A DNA stretch of 64,000 bases from Ephemerocybe angulata. Lineage: Eukaryota; Basidiomycota; Agaricomycetes; Agaricales; Psathyrellaceae. Of this stretch, positions 12,091-27,617 are shown piece by piece. Location: the NCBI GenBank assembly GCA_013368325.1, contig JAACJK010000007.1, positions 124,001 through 188,000 on the forward strand, written 5' to 3'. The position numbers and the translations under genes were made by a program. Each line of letters opens with the position of its first letter. Position 1 is the stretch's first letter. Below the pieces are notes generated by a model, which was given only the letters and a program-made list of their open reading frames with translations, did no database searches and was not told where the DNA came from.

Positions 12091-14910
12091 AAGTATTCCT
12101 CTCTGGGGTACGGGTATGCGTGTAACACAGGGTTCCTCAACGAAACACAGATCAAGTAGGCGCATGGTGTAATGTATTCACTGGGGAGATGCTCAATTAG
12201 TAGCTTGTGTTCAATAACAATATGGCAAATGGTGCACCAGAGCATGTGGTATAGCTGGCTCCACAACACAGTGTGTTGGCGGAATTTGAGATGTATTTTT
12301 GGTCATATGAGCGTCTAGAGGAGGTTGATTTTTTGCCTAGTGTATTCATACCCATGTGGCTCCTCGCCAGTATTTACACATGCTGTGACCCCTGCGCTTA
12401 CTGTGCCCAGCTGTACGTATAGGTTTTCTCTTCTCAGTTGCCCCCGAGTAAGACAGAGATGAGTGAGAGGAAAAGCCGTTGTCGCAATATTCCTCCGGTC
12501 AGGTTCTAATCCAAGACAAGTCCTTTCTAATTATTACATGGAGCCCCCAGCAAGACCAGTGCAGTATTAGGAAAGGCCATACCGTTTCTGATAAACATCC
12601 AGCACGATATTCCCAGCATTGCATTGTCATACGAGCCCATAACAACCCTTGCTACCCGCTGCAGAATATTGCATGATATTACCTTGAAGGCCTCCGATCT
12701 CGGATCCACATCCTCCCCGGTTACTTAGGATGTACCCAAGGCAGAATGCTACACTCGTGCTCTCATAGCATCAAATGCTAGTAGAAGCATGAAAACGGTG
12801 TGAGATTCTCACTATTAGCACCCGGAAGTAAGACTGACTCGAAAACAGAGGCACATTCGAATTAGTATCAAAACGAACCTTTCAAATTCCAGCAATGTCC
12901 AGCCAAGAGCTTCTATGAATTGACTATCTATGAAGAAGGTCTCCTATATCATATGCAAAGTATACGACCTCCTACTTCTATTTCACTCCTGCCCACTCCT
13001 TTGAGCACTTCTTTTGGGACTCCCACTGAATCGATCAATGTTATTCGAAGTTCGCCTGAGAAGTTGATTGATGCGTACTATCGATTGAATTGAAGCGACT
13101 GGACAGCACTGGCGCCCAGCTGGACTCATAAGGGTCTGCCTGTCCTAGTCACAGAGCCGAGATATTGCCAGTAAAAGGTCAAGCCCTCCACATGGTTATA
13201 TGCATCGGCATGGTGCGGTGCAACTGCAGTTGTACGCGGCGACGGTCCTCGTATTTCTGGTCGCCTACATACCTAGACCTTGCTTGTTTGAAAGGTTTGT
13301 GCACAGTCCAAATTTATTAAGGCCGCTGGTCAGCACAACCTGTTGCTGCCTGGAGAACAGAGTTGGAACACATCGGTTTACAGCGCCAAAAACGCTGATT
13401 GCCCTTTGTATTGCCGAAAGGGGCGTGTGGCCAAATAAGTTTGATGTCTTCCCTCTTTTATGTAGCCGGGACGCTTTGTCCTGGCACCATCACCATCAGG
13501 CGAAACACTCTCGCTCCGAAGTCCTTGAGACCGGAACTTTCTACGAATGCCTTCATGGTCTATCGCTTCCTTTTGCACTCTTCTCAGGATCTGTACGGAC
13601 CAATACGAAAAACAAGAGGCCGACGCTGCGGCTGAAATGGCAAACAGCCCTGGATCTGCGCGCCACTAATGCTGGCGACCCGCTTTAAACAGACGGCAGG
13701 GTCCTGGGAACCGGAGCTATCTACAAAGTCTCTCGAAACTACTGGCCTCTGCCTGGAATCTCAAGGACTGTACGAGACGATACGAGAAGAAGAGGTCGGA
13801 TTGCTCGGAACACGGCGGTTGAGCTGTCAAGCTGCTCTGAACCGGCGCGCCACCAGCGCTGGCGCACCGCAACCCCCCATTTTCAACGTACTTTGGCTTC
13901 TAAAGCTACTTTTATGTGCGATATCAACGCGACTCGTGTGCCTGCATGCTTCTCGCGTGGTTGTCAAAGGTAGTCATGGTATGGCCGGGAAGCACGACTA
14001 CAAGGCACCCGACGGCCCATTCATGAATGTTGCTCGTCTCAAGGCTCGCATTCATAATGGAGGCTGGTAGGTAGGTAGATATGAAGGCGTTGCGGTCCCA
14101 CTCCGGAACTACCTAGCCTGGAATCCAGCGAGCTGCCTTGGCAATCATCTGCCAAAGCTGGTTGCTCAATGAACAAGAATGGCACGGCTCTGATCTCCTC
14201 TGAGACAAAGGCTCACAGGATCGACAACGAAGCGCTACGAAGACGCGAATACCGGCCGCTTTCCTACTGTCGGGTGAACTTTTGTAGTGTTTTGCTTACT
14301 AACGACTCTGTCTCAGCATGCTGGGCCTTACAGTCCTGGCTTCTTGTTTATCTTCTCTCGTCTTATCGCGTGGAACGTCGGGTCTCTGGTGTTGCGCTCT
14401 CCCACTGCGATTGGTGGGTTCACCCGTTATAGCAGTCTCTCTGGTGATATCTCTGCATTATCGCGTGTCTTAGTCTGTGTCCCGAGTCGTCGGACCATCT
14501 GCACACGACTGAGAAGATGAACATGTAAGACTTCTTGGGACGAGATGCTAATGTTGTGGTTACCTGATCGGTCTGTGAGTTGGAACCCAGGTGGAACCCA
14601 GAAGCATAATCGCGCAGCGTGCGCACAAAGACCATATGCATCTCTATCTTTCGGCTGGGCGCGCTGCTTGGTCGCAGAATGTGACCACCGCTCCATGGGG
14701 CTGAGTAGTCTTGGTTTGGGTCCGGTCTATTATGTACTTGCAGCCAGTCACGTCAGGCGCCTCTGGATACAAATACTCTTGTCCAAGAGAGTTGAGAGAC
14801 AGGATATCCCCTCCTACGACTCCCCAAGTCTTCTGGTCACCGCCATCCATCCTATCCCTCACTCTATCACTTCGTTGGGCTTTCTGTAGTCTCTCAAGGC
14901 ATAGATCGTC
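12091..14910. other. Gene-poor stretch
   Basis: No protein family is recognised. The longest plus-strand frame (13200-13688) begins with a hydrophobic run but shows no motif and overlaps a diverged tandem duplication. The AROM domains that would normally precede the relic are absent here. Bases 14700-14910 should include the promoter of the chitinase; a weak TATA-like ATACAAATA lies near 14766. Confidence 0.5.
13530..13870. repeat. Diverged tandem duplication, period about 180-187 bp
   Basis: Copy one starts ACCGGAACTTTCTACGAA at 13530 and copy two ACCGGAGCTATCTACAAA at 13710. The shared blocks recur in the same order: CTGTACGGACCAATACGA with CTGTACGAGACGATACGA, and GCGCGCCACTAATGCTGG with GCGCGCCACCAGCGCTGG (13658 and 13845). 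The copies are clearly related but many bases differ. Confidence 0.6.
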
Positions 14911-17205
<2,295 letters not shown>

Positions 17206-19729
17206 AGAAGACCGTCATTCAGAGTCCATCCTATCTTTATGGAGTGTTTATTTGGGATTGAAGAAACACGGGGCAATCTTTGTACATCGCTGTCTACTGA
17301 CTTATTTATTTACTGCATTGTATCTCAATGTAGTTAAGCCTCCTTTTGAATGTATCTTCTTAATGTATCTTCTAGGCTATACTGAGCCCTCTGTCGTACA
17401 ATGAATCCGTATTGGCGGCAAATATTTCGAGAACGCGAAGAGAGAAGAGGCTGAAGGCGAAACACGGGGACAAGTTCGATGCCAGTTTTGTGTTCACGTC
17501 TGCAGTGGGCATCATTTGTCCGCCTGAGACGGGGACGACGTTCCTCGGTGAGCCGCTCAACCTTGACACCGATCTGTCGCCCTCCTCACTCAAACTGATC
17601 GACTCTCGCCTCACTCCAGGACGCTTACCTTGCCACATCCTTCTTCCACATCGCTGAACGGATGACGGTCACCTCGAACTCCCTCTCGCTTTCATCGGAC
17701 GACGCCTACTAATACTCCTGATTCACTCCTGCCCCCTTTCGACTATCTCGCCCAGCTATTTTTGTGGCTACTCACAATCTCCCCAGCTATTTTTGCTGAG
17801 ACCTCAATTGATCGAGCTGAGTCGTTCCGCGGTGGCGGACAGCTTGGGAGGCTGACAGGAGGCTGGGAATTGGCTGGGAAAGGGGGTGGGGTGTATATAA
17901 GGGTGAGGGATGGGCCTCTCTTTCTCATCAACAGCCTCTTCCCTTCTCCCTTGAGGAACATCATCTTCTCGCCTTTACCGTCTTCGCTACATCTGCCCTC
18001 GCCGAAGAGCATGATCATTATCTACCTCCCTCTTGCTCTCTGGAGACGAGATCGCTCCTCCGTGTACTGCTCGTCATTGGCAGTGCCCAGCGGCAAAGCC
18101 TCTCTACCTCGTGAGTCGCCTATATTTCTGACTGCTGGTCGTTCTTGTTGATGAAGCCACCTTCAGACTTCGATGGATCCCTGCCACCCGCCGCCTCACC
18201 GACACGCTCCGTATCGCCACCGACCTCTGCGCTTTCCGAAGTGCATCACTCATGTTCCCCGGCTTAGGTACGTCCGTATGTTGCGCTGAGCCCGCCCTTT
18301 ATTCTGACGCCCTACAGCGCGAGTTTACAGTCGAGGTCACCTCGTAATCGACTCCAGCTTTAGCTAACGTACATCACCTTCAACATATCTGGACGCTTCC
18401 AGGAGCACCATGTTCATGTTCTGGGGCTGGGGTACGTCATCGCTCATCTCTCGTTTTCAACGACGCTAATCTCTCGCATCCACAGCGCAAACTTACCTTG
18501 CGAGGATTCATGCATCCTCAGCTCCAGCGCATGGACGACCCCGATGGCCTGACACGCCCCCGTTGCGCTTCAGAGGTACACATCCTACACTATCATCCCG
18601 AGCATCTATTCGTACACTTTCTCCCGACTGGACTCCTCGCGAGACCTCGGGTTGATAACACCTTCACGGGTGGGGGGTTCCCCCCAGGGGGAGCCCCGTG
18701 TAGGGAACGAGCGGGCAGTAGCGGTGATCACTCAACCAGCGTGGTCTCGGCGCTCGCTCGATTTGGGTACTCCCATAGAGCGCCGGGGCCACCACCGCGC
18801 CCTGGAGGCGGGATTCCGTCTAATCAACGGGTCTCGTAGGAAAGGATCGCGGAGCCGGATGTCGCACGGCCAGTGTCAGTCGCTCTGTTAGAACAGGGAC
18901 GCAGCTGGTCTCGTCAATGGTCATTGACGAGCTTAAGCACCAGCTACATACCTGAGCAAGGATGTTTGCAGCGTTGCTTCGCGTGTGGTAAAACGGGATG
19001 GTGGGATGTGTTTCTGACGTTGTGCAACGGATCAGGCGTGTCACGGGGCCCCCTCTCGCCAACACTGGCATCCCGGTATGAGTTCTCACCTTTCCTTTCC
19101 TCGTATGCCTTGGTTGTGACGCCTTTAGCAACTCTCTAGTCCGCCGCTGAAAAGGTATGTTGGGTGTGTGATCAGTTTTCATTACTGACGTAGTCTTCTG
19201 GATAGATACCAACTTCTCGCCGCAAGCAACCAGCCCTCAGTCTCCCGTAACGCCATGGTGTTTCCTTAGAATGTGAGCCCAATTCCTGTCCCGCGGTCTC
19301 CCCAGTTTCTGACTTTTTCGACAGAGCTTTTTCTTTTACTATCTCTTTTTTTCTTTCTTTTTCCTCTCTCTCTCTCTCTATCATACTATATCAAACAACC
19401 GTCGCAACTACCATAACCATACGATTCTCAATAAAACCGTTGTACTACACCCTCTCATCTGTGATATGCGTCTGGCCAAAATTGACTTGCTTTGATCGAA
19501 ATCGGAGGGTGGCGCTTATTTTCGTCTTTAGGCGCCTGCTAAGTACCGCTCTCTAACCGGGATCGTCAGCGTCGGCGGCGGACGCCGCGTGGCTTACACT
19601 ACCTTCCAGCTCCTCCCAAACCAACTGAACGATTCAAGTCCGTCAGCCCAACTTTACAATGCCCGCTTGTAGACGAGCATCTGAATTTCCATTCAGCTTG
19701 GGCCGAAAACAAAGGAAATAAGGCATACG
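17206..19729. other. Gene-poor stretch with orphan promoter and foldbacks
   Basis: No known protein is recognised. A consensus TATATAAGG box at 17894-17902 is followed by a pyrimidine-rich leader and an ATG at 18011. A possible spliced frame from there (donor GTGAGTC at about 18110, acceptor TTCAG near 18166) ends at about 18265 and codes only some 70 residues with no motif. A perfect 10-bp inverted repeat (CTCGTCAATG at 18910-18919, CATTGACGAG at 18922-18931) and a G6-TT-C6 foldback near 18671-18684 are present. A CT/T-rich tract lies at about 19320-19382. Confidence 0.4.
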
Positions 19730-20059
19730 GGTACTCACAAAGTGGTTCGTCTGCGGGATAATGTCAAAGCGAATACGTTCCCCGCCGTTCATTTCATTGT
19801 CTCTCTGCATTTCCCAGAGCGCTGCAATGCCGAATGACGCAGTCTCATCGTGCGCTATTGAGTCAGTGATCTTCATCTTTTGGACGAGAACCTTCGTCTG
19901 CTCACGGAAACAAGCCTTTGTATACGACGCGTGAAGCGAGGTCAACAAGACGGGCTTTGTTGTATCTCTACCATCACCGCTAGCTCTATATTTTTCAGAA
20001 TTCTCTACATCTTTCATCGAAACTTCTGAGTGTCGTGAGCGACGAAGTCTGGCTTCCAA
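19730..20059 (-). pseudogene. Possible alpha/beta-hydrolase C-terminal fragment
   Basis: One open frame contains IAALWEMQRDNEMNGG and RFDIIPQTNHF. This resembles the end of fungal alpha/beta-hydrolases, where a conserved His (here in TNHF) completes the catalytic triad. A donor GTGAGT follows directly after TNHF. The GxSxG nucleophile elbow was not found upstream, so this is either a fragment or a gene whose earlier exons I cannot trace. Weak call. Confidence 0.3.
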
Positions 20060-21201
20060 CGCGCTGACTTACAACGGTAAGCTTGCTTCACCCCAACAGA
20101 TGCTCTTCTATACTGACGTTACTGGAAGTCATGCAACGAAAGTCAGGGACTCTGAGTAACGTGCCATGTACAGGCTCGGGAACCTGAGGCGGCCTCTCGG
20201 GGGTAGTGAAAAGATCAACGTATCAACTTTTGAAGGAATGAATCTCTTGGACAGGGTCAGGTCTCATATGGGAAGGGAAAGGAAGGATAGACGGGTCACG
20301 TAGGGCTAGCTACGGGAGACATTGTCCTTCTCATCTCCGCTCGAGCAAAGCTCCAGAAGAGATGAATGAATGAAACTGCCCAATACCCAGAGGCGCTGCT
20401 ACCTTACCCTCACGATACGACATACGATGCTTCAGCTGAGATCGAGGGAGGGTGTGTTGCTCACGACCCTTTGGCTGCAAGCCTGCACGAGAGGCTCACA
20501 GAAAGTTGGTAATTGCAAGTGGGTTTCAAGTTGAGTGGGCGAGCGATGCGATAGGTGGACTGGAAGCGCTTCAGAGCCTGCCCTGGGGAGAGGAAGGAAA
20601 ATTCTGCGTGGGGTGTGTCGAGGAGCTAGGTCGCATATGGCAAAATGCGCGAGAGCAAACGTGGGATGACTGTGAACGATGGTTTAATATTGTCCGGTGA
20701 CTAGGATTCATGTTCTCTCTGGTTATGCTACAATATACAGTTTCGCCTTTGGATCTCCCTGGAATGGCGTGTAGACGTTGCGGCGTTTCTCCTAGTGCGG
20801 AGCCGGTATTTGGAGAGCTACATGAATGTGACGTTATGTTATCAAGCGCGCAGCGGGCAATTAACTCTCGTGTTGGAGTGTGTTGGGTTCGGTGAATGGT
20901 AGGCCGGAGCTTGCTCTGTGGACTGAGAATTCTGGCATCATGGGGTCTTCAAATAATGGTCCACACGTTTTGTCAAGACAGTGATTTCTTCGTATCAATC
21001 ATAATCAATGAACTTCTCGCTCATGAAGTTCACGGGGCAGCCAAACTCGTTGAGACCGGGGAAAAGAGAAACCTAATCACACCCCGTTAAGAGTCCGCTA
21101 CGCAAAGTTGCTTTGACTCCTGGGATGCTGACAAAGAAACGCGTGACAGGCGCCCGCGGGGAGAAAATCTTAATTTCTGGTTCATTCCTTCACCTTCAGC
21201 T
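20060..21201. other. Intergenic before MTR4
   Basis: Only short frames without motifs. The 3' part (about 21000-21201) should hold the TATA-less promoter and leader of the MTR4 gene. Confidence 0.5.
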
Positions 21202-24200
21202 ATGGCGCCCGACCTTTTCTCATTCCTCGACAATGACGGCGACAACGACGACTTTCAAGGCGAGGATGCCGAGATGGAGGTTGATGGACAGCCCAGTCCA
21301 AACCAACAACTGAAAAGGAAAGCGAGCGCTTCTCCCCCGCAGACGGAGGCCGATGCCTCGAGTCCCGCCGAGGTCAATGAACAGAAACAAGATGATGCAA
21401 ATTCCTTAACATCGAAAAAGCCACGAATGGGCTCACCAAAACCCGTCGTTCTCGATGACTTTGAGACTGAGGCAAAGCGCGAAGTAGCAGCGAGTGCAGG
21501 TTTGACGGGAGGTGCCGTCGAGTCTGGTTCAAGGCTCGAACTCCGGCATCAGGTACGTTTACAATCGGTGTGAGTTTACTTGCATCTTACGCTTTCTAGG
21601 TTCGACACCAAGTCGCAGTGCCCCCAGGATACAACTATACTCCCATTTCCCAACATGTTCCTCCTGCAAAGCCGGATCGCGAATACAAGTTCGAACTGGA
21701 CCCTTTCCAGCGGGTATCTGTCTACGCAATCCAACGGAATGAAAGTGTGCTTGTGTCGGCCCATACCAGTGCTGGAAAGACTGTTGTAGCAGAGTATGCT
21801 ATCGCACAATGCCTGAACCGAAAGCAGAGGGTAATCTACACGAGTCCTATCAAGGTGCGTGTGCTCAACGTGCCTCATCTCTAAATTCTGAACACGCGAA
21901 CGGTCGTATAGGCTCTGAGTAATCAAAAGTATCGAGAGATGTTGGCAGAATTCGGAGATGTTGGACTTATGACTGGAGATGTTACCATTAATCCCTCTGC
22001 GAGTTGTCTCGTTATGACCACGGAGGTACGTACCGCATTTCTCCTCAAACCTCAACAGCAAATGGACTGGAATAGATTCTCAGGTCTATGCTATACCGCG
22101 GTTCCGAGATTATGCGTGAAGTTGCATGGGTCATCTTCGACGAAATCCATTACATGAGAGACGCAGAGCGAGGTGTCGTTTGGGAAGAAACCATCATCCT
22201 ATTGCCGCATACTGTCCGCTACGTCTTCCTGTCTGCCACCATCCCCAACGCCATGCAATTCGCCGAATGGATTGTCAAGTCGCATGAGCAGCCCTGTCAC
22301 GTCGTCTACACCGATTTCCGACCGACACCCTTGCAGCACTATCTGTTCCCAGCGGGAGGAGAGGGAATCTACCTGGTGGTCAACGAAAAGGGCGAGTTTA
22401 GGGAAGACAACTTCGCCAAGGCTATGGGCAAGATCGCCGACAACCAGGGAGACGATCCAGCAGACCCGAAAGCTGGGAAGGGGAGGAAGGGCAAGTCGAA
22501 GAAGGGTGGAGACAAGAAGGGTGCGTTTTGGTTCCTCCACCCATCCCCCATCTACTAAGCTTTTTCTAGGGCCTTCGGATATCTCAAAAATCATTAAGAT
22601 GATTATGATCAAGAACTACAACCCCGTCATCGTCTTCTCCTTCAGCAAACGCGAGTGTGAGGGCCTCGCGTTGACGCTCTCGAAATTCGAATTCACGGAC
22701 CAGGCTGAACAGGACCTTACCACTAACATCTTCAACAACGCCATCGAAAACCTCTCGCCAGAAGACCGACAGCTCCCGCAAATCACCAACCTACTCCCCC
22801 TCCTGCGACGCGGTATTGGTTTCCATCACGGAGGGTTGCTCCCCATCCTCAAAGAAGTCATCGAAATTCTGTTCCAGGAGGGTCTCATCAAGGTCCTCTT
22901 CGCCACAGAAACCTTCTCCATCGGTCTCAACATGCCCGCCAAGACTGTCGTTTTCACTGCAACGCGTAAATTCGATGGCAGGGATTTCCGAAACATCTCG
23001 GGAGGTGAATACATCCAGATGTCTGGTCGTGCCGGTCGTCGAGGCCTTGATGACCGTGGTGTTGTTATCATGATGTGCGACGAGAAACTGGAGCCTGTGG
23101 CTGCGAAGGGCATGTTGAAGGGCGAGGCGGATCGCTTGGACTCGGCGTTCCATCTCGGGTACAATATGGTCCTCAACTTGATGAAGGTGGAAGGTATCAG
23201 CCCTGAGTTCATGTTGGAGAGGTGTTTCTTCCAGTTCCAGAGCAATGCTGGCATTCCCAAGTTGGAGGAAGGTGAGTCATTTCAAGGCCTTTGCTGTAAA
23301 CGGTATGCTTAATTGCCGCGCAGAGCTCGCCCAAGAGCAGGAGGCTCAGAATGCGATCGTTATCCCTGACGAGAACCTGGTGGCACAATACTACGAATAC
23401 CGCCAGCAGCTCGACCGGTTGTCAGCCGACTTCCGAGAAGTTGTCACTCACCCTGCGTACTCACTACCCTTCATGCGGCCGGGACGTCTGGTCAAGGTCA
23501 AGCACCAGAAATTGGACTTTGGTTGGGGTGTTGTTGTAAACTACCAGAAGCGATTGGCACCCAAGGTAGCCCTCTACTCTTTCAGTCATCAAGCTTTATT
23601 GACCATTCGTCCGCAGAACCGACCAGGTCCCTCCGTTGACCAACTGCCCCCACATGAACAATACATCATTGACGTCCTCTTGAACCTGGCACCTGGATCC
23701 TCGCCTGTGAAGGATAAAGACGTTGTTCATGCCGCACCAGAAGGTATCCTACCCTGCCCGCAAGGACAGAAGGGCGTGCCGCAAGTAGTCCCTGTCCTCC
23801 TCTCAACCATTGACTCCATCAGCCACCTGCGAATTGTATTACCGAAGGACCTGAGGCCTGAGGCTGCACGAGAGACGGTTTGGAAGAGTGTGTTGGAGGT
23901 GCAACGCAGGTTCCCTCAGGGCATCGCGCTTTTGGACCCTGTGGAGAACATGGGGATTAAGGACGAGAAATTTAAGGAGCTGATCAACGTGAGTGATTGC
24001 ACTGGCCTCTCATACGATACTAATAGATCATTTTATCCAGAAAATCGACATCATGGAGAAGAAGATGTTCTCAAGCCCTCTACACAAAGACCCCTCCCTC
24101 CCCGAACGCTACAGCCTCTATTCCAAGAAGAAGGAGTCCCAAGAGCGCATACGCTCGTTGAAGAAGCGGATACAGTCGACGCACGATGTTCTTCAAATGG

Positions 24201-24854
24201 AGGAGCTCAAGTGCCGCAAGCGTGTGTTGCGTCGACTCGGATTCACCTCATCTGCAGACATTGTGGATGTGAAGGGTCGTGTTGCCTGCGAAATCAGCTC
24301 CGGAGACGAGCTACTGCTTACGGAGCTTATCTTCAACGGCGCTTTCAATACCCTCTTGCCCGAACAGTGTGCCGCCCTCCTGAGTTGCTTCGTCTTCACC
24401 GAGAAGGTACGGTTTTGCGTGCTATAATATTATCGACCCGTGAACTAATAAATGTTTGATTTCGCAGAGCGACCAGCAGACGAAACTGACTGAAGAACTC
24501 GCCGCCCCCCTGCGCGTGATGCAAGAAATCGCGCGCCGTATCGCCAAGGTGTCCAAAGAATCCAAGCTCGCGCTCGACGAAGAAGAATACGTCTCCTCCT
24601 TCAAGGTCGAGCTTATGGACGCCGTCATCCAGTGGTGCCGCGGGGCCTCCTTCTCCGACATTTGCAAAATCACCGACCAGCTCTTCGAGGGCAGCTTGAT
24701 CCGTGTGTTCAGACGCCTGGGAGAGCTCCTTAGGCAAATGGCACAGGCGGCCAAGGTAATTGGAAACACGGAGTTGAAGGAGAAGTTTGAAAAGGCGTTG
24801 GAGATGCTTGAGAGACCAAACTCGGTTATCTTCTGTTCGTCACTTTACTTGTAG
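21202..24854 (+). CDS. MTR4: MTR4-type DExH RNA helicase (TRAMP / nuclear exosome cofactor)
   Basis: Nine exons (21202-21552, 21600-21854, 21912-22025, 22076-22520, 22570-23271, 23324-23565, 23617-23988, 24041-24406, 24468-24854) give 1077 aa, close to the usual Mtr4 length. ATP-dependent 3'-5' RNA unwinding feeds structured or tailed RNAs to the nuclear exosome, mostly in nucleolus and nucleoplasm. An acidic N-terminus is followed by LDPFQ, motif [15 protein letters not shown], motif [33 protein letters not shown] and motif [14 protein letters not shown]. The region about 23500-24000 fits the KOW/arch insert: PGRLVKVK and the stretch to DLRP. The C-terminal helical bundle ends in the family-typical FCSSLYL. 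A lysine/glycine-rich patch (about 22470-22520) lies between the two RecA-like lobes. Splicing and motifs are complete. Confidence 0.96.
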
Positions 24855-25138
24855 TTCATCATATTTTTTGTAGATTTTTCGTCATTTTCTTGTCATTTTC
24901 ATTCATCTAGCGAACTTCTTCCAACTCTCTTGCACTGCATTCAACCCTCCGTGGATGATTTTCCAGCCGACGGTAATGGTACAATTGAAAGGGCTACAAG
25001 CTATGTTACATCGGGGACGCTACGGTTACAACAATTTTCTATCGATCGACATTGACTCTTTCACTTTACAAAGCAGAGCGCTGATTCTGCAGGCTCAGAC
25101 TAAGGAGGAGCATCTATCAGCTCAGGGATCCTACCTAT

Positions 25139-27162
25139 TTACTGGCGGCGGACATACCCAAGGTTAGGACGGAACTTTTCGGCCTCTGCAACGGGCTTGA
25201 CCTGGAGAGGCTTGACGGGGCTGGCGTTCACAGCAGCCGCGATGCGGTCGGAGAGGTTCTGGTCGACGGCAGCGAAGATGGCGACTACATTACAGCCTCG
25301 TGAGCAAAAGGGGGAGGAGAGAGAAGAAGAGAGACTGACGCTGCCTGGCCTTGATCTCGGCGCTCTTGACGTTGCCGAAGTGGGCAGCAATGTTCTTCAC
25401 GTAGGCCTCACGCTGCTGGTCGTTCCAGACCTTCGACCACAGAGCGCGGGGCTGCTCAAAGTCGACTAGAAATACCCAGATGTCAGTACAAAGTGTAGCT
25501 GTCAAAGGGATTTTAGGGCTTACGCTCGGTGATCTGGCTGAGATCCCTCCAGGCGCCGCCAATGAAGTTCTCGTGCTTGGCCTCCCTCTCAAGGTCGCGT
25601 GCAGACGCATTGATGTCGCCCTTCTTTCCGGCAAAGGTCAAAGGCTGGATTGTGCTCTGATAGTTGGGCCTGCTGCCCTGGTTGATGAACGCCTGCGGGC
25701 CGTCCCTCTGGAAGTTCGCGACCTGGGTCAGTGGTGCGTTCACCGGCAGCTGCTGGTAGTTAGCGCCCAGACGATGCCTGTGCGTGTCGGGGTACGAGAA
25801 CAAGCGCGACTGCAGGACGGGGTCCGCGGAGGGCTCGATGTACGGAACGAGGTGGGACGGCGAGAACGCCACTTGCTCGATCTCTGCGAAGTAGTTCTGC
25901 GGGTTCTCGTTCAGGACGAGCTTCCCGATAGGGCGCAGAGGGAATTCGCCGTGGGGCCAAACTTTCGTCAGGTCAAGAACGTTGTACCGGAAGTTCTCCG
26001 CCTGCTCCGGTGTCATGGTTTGCTGCATGAGAAGAAGAAGAGAAGGCGATAAGTATTTGTATAGAACTTCGCCAAAGAGAGAAGGATGGATATCCGAGAA
26101 AGGAGGGCCGGAGAATACTTACGATGTAGACAGTCCAGGACGGGTGGTTTCCGGACTCGATGGCCTCGAAGAGCTTCTGAGTGCCATAATCTGGGTTCTC
26201 TCCCGCGAGACGTCCAGCAGTATCGTTATCGAGGGTCTATAATATGGGGGATCGCCATCAAACAGAGAGCCATTTACCAGGATGAACGGTATGTACCTTG
26301 AAGCCACCATCGGCTCTGAGGTGGGTCTGGACATAGACGAAGCTGCCGTCCTCCTTGAGCCACTTGAAGGTGTGGCCGGAGTAGCCGTGCTCGTTGTGGA
26401 ACCCGTCGGGAGTCCCGCGGTCCGAGAAGAGAATCAGCAACTGATGAATCGACTCAGGGTTCTGGGAGAGATAGTCCTGAAAAGAGCAAAATGAAGAGCA
26501 CATCAGTCACAAGAACACAGAAACTCGTCGGAAGAAGTCATCGACTGACCCAGAACATATCAGCATCCTTGAGATGGGTCTGGGGGTCCCTCTTCTGAGT
26601 GTGGATGAAGTGGGGGAACTTGGCCGGGTCGCGGATAAAGAAGACAGGGGTGTTGTTGAAGACCCAGTCCCAGTTGCCTTCGTCAGTGCGAAGCTTGATC
26701 GCGAACCCGCGAGGGTCACGAGCAGTATCCGCAGAACCGTTCTCGCCTCCAACAGTGGAGAAACGGACGGTGGCGCGAACCTTCTTGCCGACCTGCTTGA
26801 AGAGAGACTGGTCGGTAACGTCGCTCAGATCGTGGGTGACCTCGAAGTATCCATGGGCACCAGCGCCCTTGGCGTGAACCTATTCCGCAGTATGAAGATA
26901 AGATCGCAATTGCAGTTGCTCATCGACCTACGACGCGCTCGGGGATACGCTCACGGTCAAAGTGGGCAAGCAGGTCAATGTGGTGGAAGTCTAGAGCGCG
27001 TCAGTAACGTGGTTAGGTGAACGACGGGGGGCTCAAACCTTGCAGCAAGAGAGGCCCGTTGACTCCAGCACGCTGAGCCGCGTAGGGCTCGCTGACGGGG
27101 GCTCCATTCGAGGTCGTGTAGACAGCACCGTCTTTGTTGCTCCAGACTTGTTGAGAAGGCAT
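25139..27162 (-). CDS. Haem catalase
   Basis: Small-subunit catalase that converts hydrogen peroxide to water and oxygen. The start [20 protein letters not shown] lies in the first exon (27162-27039). The active-site His is in [17 protein letters not shown]. The signature [20 protein letters not shown] and the [17 protein letters not shown] block follow. The proximal haem box [14 protein letters not shown] supplies the Tyr ligand. Several introns interrupt the gene; the last exon ends [11 protein letters not shown]. No C-terminal SKL-type peroxisomal signal and no N-terminal secretion signal are visible, so a cytosolic enzyme is likely (inference). The 3' end faces that of MTR4, 284 bases away. 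Confidence 0.93.
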
Positions 27163-27617
27163 TGCGAAGAGTTGGGGAGAGAAGATGATCGATCCTTCTT
27201 GAGGTCCTGAGGTTTATATCGGGACACAATGTCACATTATCTGGGCAGATCTTTCAGTAATCCTCAAGAGCCGATTGGTACACCATCTGTGTAAGCCCAG
27301 ACGCTGACAATACTATATTGTAGACAGTCATGTGTCCATACAATGGAGGCCAGGTGCGCCAAGGAAGCCAGAACCATGCGGTAATAGAAGAGCTACGGTT
27401 TACCTGGTGTACAACATCCGGCCCCCAGATTGCTTGCACCCTCTCTTGCGTCAGCTGCAACAATAATAACGAGTTTAGTCACGTTCAGCCTTCTAATTGC
27501 TCAAGGGAAAAGAGTGTCACTGTGATATCGCCGCGAAAGGAAACCATGCATGATGATTGGGTGATGGTCTTAATAGTGCATACAGGGGTAGAGAAGCATA
27601 GCATCGGGTAATCCAGC
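27163..27617. other. Catalase promoter and uL14 3' flank
   Basis: No further gene is visible. The interval between the catalase ATG and the stop of the ribosomal-protein gene must hold the catalase promoter; no clear TATA box is placed correctly. Confidence 0.5.

Noticed and set aside
13200..13688. 162-codon frame with hydrophobic start as possible secreted protein
   Set aside because: No domain, overlaps a diverged tandem duplication, no promoter or splice context.
22500..22570. Apparent stop in the MTR4 frame (…WFLHPSPIY)
   Set aside because: It lies inside an intron (22521-22569); the spliced frame continues [11 protein letters not shown].
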